From Siphonodentalium dalli (taxonomy: Eukaryota; Mollusca; Scaphopoda; Gadilida; Siphonodentaliidae): a stretch of 64,000 nt of DNA. The notes below the pieces were generated by a model, which was not told where the DNA came from, made no database searches, and saw only the letters and a program-made list of their open reading frames with translations. Location: positions 46,600,194-46,664,193 of the forward strand of contig CP136069.1 of the NCBI GenBank assembly GCA_032622095.1. Direction: 5' to 3'. A program made the translations under genes and the position numbers. Positions 59,601 through 64,000 of this stretch are shown piece by piece (position 1 is the first letter of the stretch; each line of letters starts with the position of its first letter).

Positions 59601-62301
59601 GAATTAACCCTTTGTAGTGAAGTTTGAATTTTTTGGTGTGGTCTAACATATGACTGTATTGTTTTATGCGGTTCTGACACTAGTTACGAAAACATAAGAT
59701 TTAAAGGCGAATTCCCTGCTAGACAGACATGATTTTTTTGTGTAAAAAGTTTCCCAAAATGTCAATTTTTCAGATTTAAAGAAAATTTTGGACCCAACAT
59801 TTATATTGCCAACACTAAACGGTAAAACGTTAGCACTGAGGCCTATGGAAAACATTTACACCAGTGTAACCTAAAGGCAGTAATTCTATTGTGGAGGAGG
59901 GATAACTCTATATATTATATTACCAATAACACAATATCACTTTTCCAATGCTATTTAGCGCTTCCAATGAATTGAACTTGGAACGATGTATGCACATCAT
60001 ATTTTCGTGGAAACAAAGTTATTGAATTCCATGACCTTTCCAGATTCATTGAATGATCATAGCGGACACCATTTATTTCCATGTGTACGTATCCAGTGAA
60101 CATAACTTACAGGATTTGTATGGCATCCTGGAATCTGGAACAGTCATGGAATTCAATAATTTTGTTTCCACGAAAATATTGTGTGCATATTTATCACTGA
60201 TTATATCCATGACTGCATGTATTACGTATTACAATTAGCATCCATGTGACAGTAGTGATGTAACGATACGGGGGTTATCGGTAAAAGCCGATAGCCGATA
60301 TTTAAAAAAAAATTATCTCCCGATCCGATACAGATACCGATACGTCTTGTATGTGAAAAAAGCTTGGAAGAAACATAACAAATTTTCGTATCAATTTGAA
60401 TTTGTCTTTTAAATTGCAAAGTATTAACGGCAAAGAACGGATACCCTGGTCGCAAAGAACAGTTTAGCTTACATTCCCCAAATCATGGCAAAATGATTTA
60501 ACATTCCGTTGCATTCAATTGATTCAAAATGAAAAGATTTCCTCAATATTTGTTTGATTCCGAAGTTAAAATTGCATTTAATAACACCCGCAATGTACTG
60601 CATAGATTGTTGACATTTCCTTTGCCCATGTCTTGATGGCAGATACAAATCCCGCCCATCGAACACTCTGATTGGATCGGATGGTTCCATCAAACAAGAA
60701 TGTCACCTCCTCTATCTGCAGACATCGTATACCAGAACGTCAATCAATTTGAATCAAAGGCATTTAAACACACCCAGTTAAATATTGTTAACACGTGATG
60801 TTTCTGGTCTCCGGCAGACAATGATACATTGTCGCAAGTTTCCAGGCCTCGGTGATTTAGCGTTTGATGTAGCAACAGTGGCAAACTTAATATTTTGTGA
60901 CTGTGATGTCAAACAATTCACACACACCTGATCACCGGCACATTGTGACCTCCCGTTAACCCTTGTATTTTGCACTGAACAGGACTCAACAAAATCTCAA
61001 CATGCGCGTTATTGTAATTGTATACAGTTTTTGTTTTAACTTTTAATTATTAAGCGCAGGGAACTACAGTACATAATTACGGTAATTGAAATGTGTATTT
61101 GGGTCATGAGTGTACCATCAGTCTCAAGTGACCAAGTCGATGTTGTTATGATGGGTACAGCACCGTGTGTGAGGGCGGTCTGAGCAGTGCTACTAGTATT
61201 GTTCGATTGACGATATCGGTCGGGAGACTAACTTTTGCCGATAGTGATATCTTGCCGATACCATATATATCGGCCTGATCCGATAACCGATACATCACTA
61301 TGTGACAGCACGGACAAGTGTTTTAGAAGTGTAAATTATATATCAGATTTATGGAGGCACAGACTCAGTATGAGTGTTCATTGCTTCAAATGTGCTTGAT
61401 TCAGTGAGCATGAACAGATTCTCATTTCTCATTGAAATGGCCATGTATCAATCTGGATGAGATGTCCCACAATTCCGATCAAGTCAACTGATTTTCACCC
61501 ATGTCAGGGTTCGAACCAGTGCCAATAAAAAACGAAGTCCTTTCACCGAGAGTTTGGATTCATATCGGTCTGAACATGGGTTCGAATATTGACACAGAAC
61601 AGATCGAGAATTATATTGGAACAGCACAATGCACTTCCTCCGAAATTGAGCATGTGACCATGTGATTACTGGTACTGGCATCATATATATCAGCAGTAAC
61701 ATCACAAGCCTTGTCAAGATTACATTTGCGGTCAAAGAAGCAGGTCCTCAATGTCATAAAATTAACTGTCCTCAAAATTGACCACAGCAATAAGCAATGG
61801 CGTGGGAAATGGTGCCAATATGTGGAATCTAACATGCCACTGCATTTAATTTTCTGTGGGACGTTATTCCTAACTTCGAGAGCTGAAATAATGCTTGGGA
61901 GAGTCGGGGTACGCTTTTTCGTACTACATGTGATATGATGCCGATGACTAATGACCATAGACTAGTAAATTCCCGAAATGTTTCAACAAAAGAACACACA
62001 GGGCCTTTTATTAATAGGCCCAGTGTCATTTAAAAAAAAAAAAATAAGCCTGGAGGATACAGGACAGGAGCGTTTACCTTTGAGGTATATTTTGAGATGA
62101 TTGCCCGGCCAGGCAATGCGAACAGTTTCTCAACCCCACCGGTCTCTTTCCACTGCATGAGCTTTTTTGTGGGTGGAGCCAGATCGAGCGTCGTGACGAT
62201 GTCTGACGTGTCGGATAGCTGCAGCTTTATCGATTCACTGGTTATGCCCTTCAGCTCGTCGACAACCAGCTTTCGTTTCCTCTTCACTTTCCTCTCAGTG
62301 C
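50372..62301 (-). CDS. RAD21: RAD21 cohesin kleisin subunit, C-terminal part (four exons; 5' end outside window)
   Basis: Rad21/Scc1 closes the cohesin ring by bridging the SMC3 and SMC1 heads and is cut by separase at anaphase. Exons in order: 62301-62078, 59012-58898, 53383-52968, 50668-50372, about 350 codons with GT-AG junctions and phases 1/0/1/0 matching. The first holds the conserved central block ([41 protein letters not shown]), which in the human protein lies in the STAG-binding region. The last holds the winged-helix domain that binds the SMC1 head ([16 protein letters not shown]). The linker between is poorly conserved and Pro-rich. It is RAD21 rather than REC8 or RAD21L, judged from how close the central block is to vertebrate RAD21. 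N-terminal exons must lie beyond 64000. Confidence 0.95.
50899..52820. mobile_element. 1.9-kb pogo/Tigger-like non-autonomous element in RAD21 last intron
   Basis: Ends CAGTCAATTTCAGTTAATTG and, inverted, CAGTCAATTTCGCTTTATTG, each bordered by TA (50897-50898 and 52821-52822). TA duplication with CAGT termini is typical of the pogo/Tigger branch of Tc1/mariner. No transposase frame is recognised. It fills 1,922 of the intron's 2,299 bp. Open frames inside (134, 72 and 69 codons) are not recognised. Confidence 0.7.
52968..53383 (-). CDS. RAD21: RAD21 linker exon with GPPSV pentapeptide repeats
   Basis: 416 bp after TTTTGCAG, phase 1 in and 0 out, donor GTAAGT. Begins [17 protein letters not shown] after a split His codon, which resembles the IIEEPS region of human RAD21. 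It continues through QDP-rich sequence and ends in six G-P-(P/E)-S-V units before PPP. Codons of the repeats differ at third positions. No internal stop. Confidence 0.88.
53473..53828. mobile_element. TTAA hairpin MITE, family 2, copy 3 (RAD21 intron)
   Basis: Opposite orientation to copies 1 and 2. TTAACCCTTTACCCAACA at the left; right end shortened to TTGTTGGGTTAA; the left hairpin has lost half its stem (CCAATATGGTCGCCTC). Confidence 0.9.
53829..55628. other. RAD21 intron, no element recognised
   Basis: AT-rich intronic sequence; small open frames without motifs. Confidence 0.4.
55629..56440. repeat. 48-bp hairpin satellite, about 18 units, in RAD21 intron
   Basis: Near-identical 48-bp units start GGCAGTCCTTTACACGAGAT every 48 bp from 55629 to 55965, then from 56011 to 56299, with shortened units at 56336 and after. 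Every full unit contains GATGGGTGT and ACACCCATC, which pair around a 10-nt loop. Frames are open on both strands only because 48 is divisible by 3. Confidence 0.97.
56441..57838. other. RAD21 intron, no gene
   Basis: Two partly related A/T-rich blocks (GGCCAAAAAAAAAAGGGTTTTGATTCTCGGG at 56587 and, inverted, CCCGAGAATCAAAACAC at 57513) flank about 950 bp, suggesting ends of another element. Confidence 0.45.
57839..57934 (+). CDS. small unrecognised ORF, 31 codons
   Basis: [20 protein letters not shown] and 11 more residues, ATG to TGA, followed by AATAAA about 35 bp later. Acidic and well composed for its size but unrecognised. It is antisense to RAD21 and could be the end of a processed pseudogene. 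Confidence 0.2.
   Translation: MAEDAETTSVKFDVTHQPDQALLEGVPLDYT
58240..58446 (-). CDS. small unrecognised ORF, 68 codons, inside RAD21 intron
   Basis: [20 protein letters not shown] onward, ending in a basic [11 protein letters not shown]. Upstream on the same strand, AAAATGGCGACTTTGGTG opens a second, overlapping frame (58553 to about 58455) that ends just at this ATG. The two frames together could be one small gene with a frame break, or an uORF and ORF pair. No family recognised. Same strand as RAD21 but not in phase with its exons. Confidence 0.3.
   Translation of the reverse strand: MADDFMSTKDIDDDFDLVVSKTKTGDFDTVAGDIMIMFSEVTQFFGRYFQIRVTKVVKKMYQRRNREK
58898..59012 (-). CDS. RAD21: RAD21 linker exon
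   Basis: 115 bp after TACAACAG, donor GTAAG. Encodes [20 protein letters not shown] then [18 protein letters not shown]. Aligns with the acidic stretch after the central block in human RAD21. EVAR followed by Asp fits the minimal ExxR separase-site pattern. Confidence 0.9.
59013..59990. other. RAD21 intron, no element recognised
   Basis: Paired TTACACTGGTGTAA / TTACACCAGTGTAAC motifs near 59421 and 59856 may mark ends of a diverged element; otherwise nothing. Confidence 0.4.
59991..60187. mobile_element. 197-bp palindromic MITE in RAD21 intron
   Basis: TGCACATCATATTTTCGTGG, then AACAAAGTTATTGAATTCCA, and inverses at the right end, around a 100-bp centre. Confidence 0.85.
60253..61300. mobile_element. 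1,048-bp hAT-like non-autonomous element with perfect 8-bp TSD
   Basis: Inverted ends TAGTGATGTAACGATAC and TAGTGATGTATCGGTTATC (right end read inverted), flanked by identical TGTGACAG at 60245-60252 and 61301-61308. Subterminal segments near both ends are full of short CGATA/TATCG motifs (ATAGCCGATA, CCGATACAGATACCGATACG), as expected for clustered hAT transposase-binding sites. No transposase frame. Confidence 0.88.
62078..62301 (-). CDS. RAD21: RAD21 exon with central conserved block
   Basis: 224 bp after CTGTTTACAG; two bases finish a codon, then [18 protein letters not shown] and on to TSK before GTAAAC, phase 0. It ends just before the Leu-Phe that opens the next exon, as in the vertebrate alignment. 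It is the earliest RAD21 exon visible; I see no other in 62302-64000. Confidence 0.96.
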
Positions 62302-62826
62302 CTGTAAACAGGTGGGAGAATTATATTTATTATGAGAACAAGAGCATCGCTAGGGCATGGCAAGTACGCCTGTGATAATTCCAACAAAGGGTTATAACTC
62401 AGATCAACTCTGGTGAAAATTGGTGGGCAGAAGCCAAGTTCAAAGTTTTTCTGTATTTTGGGCTAGCAAACTCACATACCCAATTTCATTCCATTCAGTT
62501 CAGACTTACCAGTTATCATCCATGAACGAATATAAAGAGCAAATTCCCACGAAAAGGGCCATAACTCGGGTGAAAATTTAATTTAAAGGCTGGTCTAGTA
62601 GGAGGATCAGACTGGTAAATGTCGACCCCCTGAAGGAATTCTCCATTTTATTTGTATTGGGTGTCACTCTGCACTTCATAATTATTATGCCAAATAAAAA
62701 ATATTTGTTCAATCTCAGACACTGCCGCATTGGATGTTTGATTTCGATTTTTTATATTATGACCAAAAACAGTTTAATAAAAAAAAACAATATTGGTAGT
62801 CCCTGTGTCATCATTCAGGTGTACTA
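62302..62826. other. RAD21 upstream intron, no exon visible
   Basis: Includes AAGGGTTATAACTCAGATCA / AAGGGCCATAACTCGGGTGA, parts of a common dispersed repeat. No RAD21 exon found. Confidence 0.4.
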
Positions 62827-62960
62827 CAGTGAAACCCGCTTTGAGCGACCACTGCCAAGAGCGACCACCTCGCTTTAACGACTGCATTGGCTTTGTACGG
62901 ACTGGTTTTACTATATAAATGACCTGCCGTGAGCGACCACCTGTCAAACGCGACCAGCGG
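62827..62960. mobile_element. pogo/Tigger-like element fragment
   Basis: TA then CAGTGAAACCCGCTTTGAGC, followed by repeated GAGCGACCAC motifs typical of Tigger-type termini. No matching right end is seen in the next kilobase. Confidence 0.55.
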
Positions 62961-64000
62961 TTGCTGATTTGTGGCAAAAATTACCAAATTTACCCGTTAT
63001 GAACGAACACCAGACATGAAAAATAAGTCTTTAACCAGTGCTTTTCCGACATTAACACCAATTGTGAGCCCCAAATTCTTCATCACAGACTATGATTTGG
63101 GGATTCCCCACCGGGACATGTGACTGAGCGGAATTCCCAGCAGGGGGGATATAACATTGGTTCATTTTAATCCAAAAGTAGTATATTTGGGAACGTGGAT
63201 TATAAAAACGTCATCACTCTTATTATTTTTGACGTGAATGTTGACGATGTGTTTGACCTAACTAATGTATGATGAAATACAAAAAAGATCCTTAACTCCA
63301 TAGTAGCATAAAATTGAGACTGTGCTTGGCTGTACTGTTGTTTTAGCGATAGGCCTATCATTAATCCAGCCGCTGCCTCATTGTGGCGAAGCATGAAAAC
63401 GCTTAGGGAAAAGTGTCAAACTTACTCAACGCGGGGATTTTATGTCTGCACCCGATAGCATAAAAGGCATAAAGGAACCTTTGTTTAATAAATACAGGAG
63501 TTCGCGTCCTCCCGCTATGTCTCATTGAAAGAACCATCAACACGCTGACAATGCACACTTTCCAAGTTTTTATAATGCTCATTCCCAGGCTTCATATTAA
63601 ATTAAATCATTCCATGTGACATCATCAAGTACTAGTAGAAATTTGCAGACACTATGCAATGAACTATGTCGCAACAATAGAAACATCAAAGAGATATTCC
63701 GTAGTCACGAAATGGAGGTCAATCATGCACGTGTCCAGAATCATTACAGGTCAGGTCAAGGACACCCACTGTTTATGAATTTTCTGCAGCTGTTTGCAGT
63801 TTTATTCGAAGATACTAATACATCCAAAATAATATATTATGTGAGACAGGGAATGAAATAAAGACACGCAGTGACGACTGATGTACGTTTATTCCCTTTT
63901 TATCAAGTTATCATGTTGGGAGTTGATTTGCGCCCAGCAATCTGTCTTGTTCTTCCTTCTGTCACGAGTCGACTCAAGTGCCCGATGTGTTCCCTGATCG
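62961..64000. other. RAD21 upstream intron to window edge, no exon visible
   Basis: No frame resembling the RAD21 N-terminal kleisin domain or acidic linker. AT-rich, short frames only. Confidence 0.4.

Overview
The window looks like genome sequence from a lophotrochozoan animal, most likely a bivalve mollusc. It is AT-rich, split-gene DNA with GT-AG introns, very dense in palindromic MITEs and minisatellites. It also carries dispersed repeats ending in GACGGACGG tracts and lines resembling GAGTTATGGCCCTGG, which I associate with bivalve genomes; that taxonomic call is inference. Only two genes can be built with confidence, both on the minus strand.

Layout. 131-14460 is a giant inverted repeat: two arms of about 7,151 bp, almost identical, joined by a 28-bp GC-rich spacer (7282-7309) and flanked by an 8-bp direct repeat, CATCTAGC. 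It encodes no convincing protein; its arms are built from nested, diverged tandem duplications. 14.5-23.3 kb has no recognisable gene. It holds a 66-bp minisatellite (15.9-16.9 kb), dispersed repeats and several palindromic MITEs. 23359-30566 is a complete six-exon pyrroline-5-carboxylate reductase gene (277 aa, closest in length and C-terminus to PYCR3), which makes proline. 30.7-50.3 kb is gene-poor and built mostly from small DNA-transposon derivatives: TTAA-flanked MITEs, TA-CAGT (pogo/Tigger-like) MITEs, a hAT-like element with a MITE nested in it, and a recurrent 67-bp hairpin seen about 18 times. 50372-62301 holds the last four coding exons of RAD21, the kleisin subunit of cohesin; its N-terminal exons lie beyond the right edge. 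Its introns carry a 1.9-kb pogo-like element, a homogeneous 48-bp hairpin satellite and a 1.05-kb hAT-like element with a perfect 8-bp target duplication.

The two genes are not functionally related (proline biosynthesis and sister-chromatid cohesion) and are about 20 kb apart in the same orientation. Reading frame and splice phase agree across every exon junction in both. The most unusual object is the 14.3-kb palindrome, which could be a giant foldback-type insertion or an assembly product. The second is a hairpin module shared by MITE families whose termini are otherwise different.
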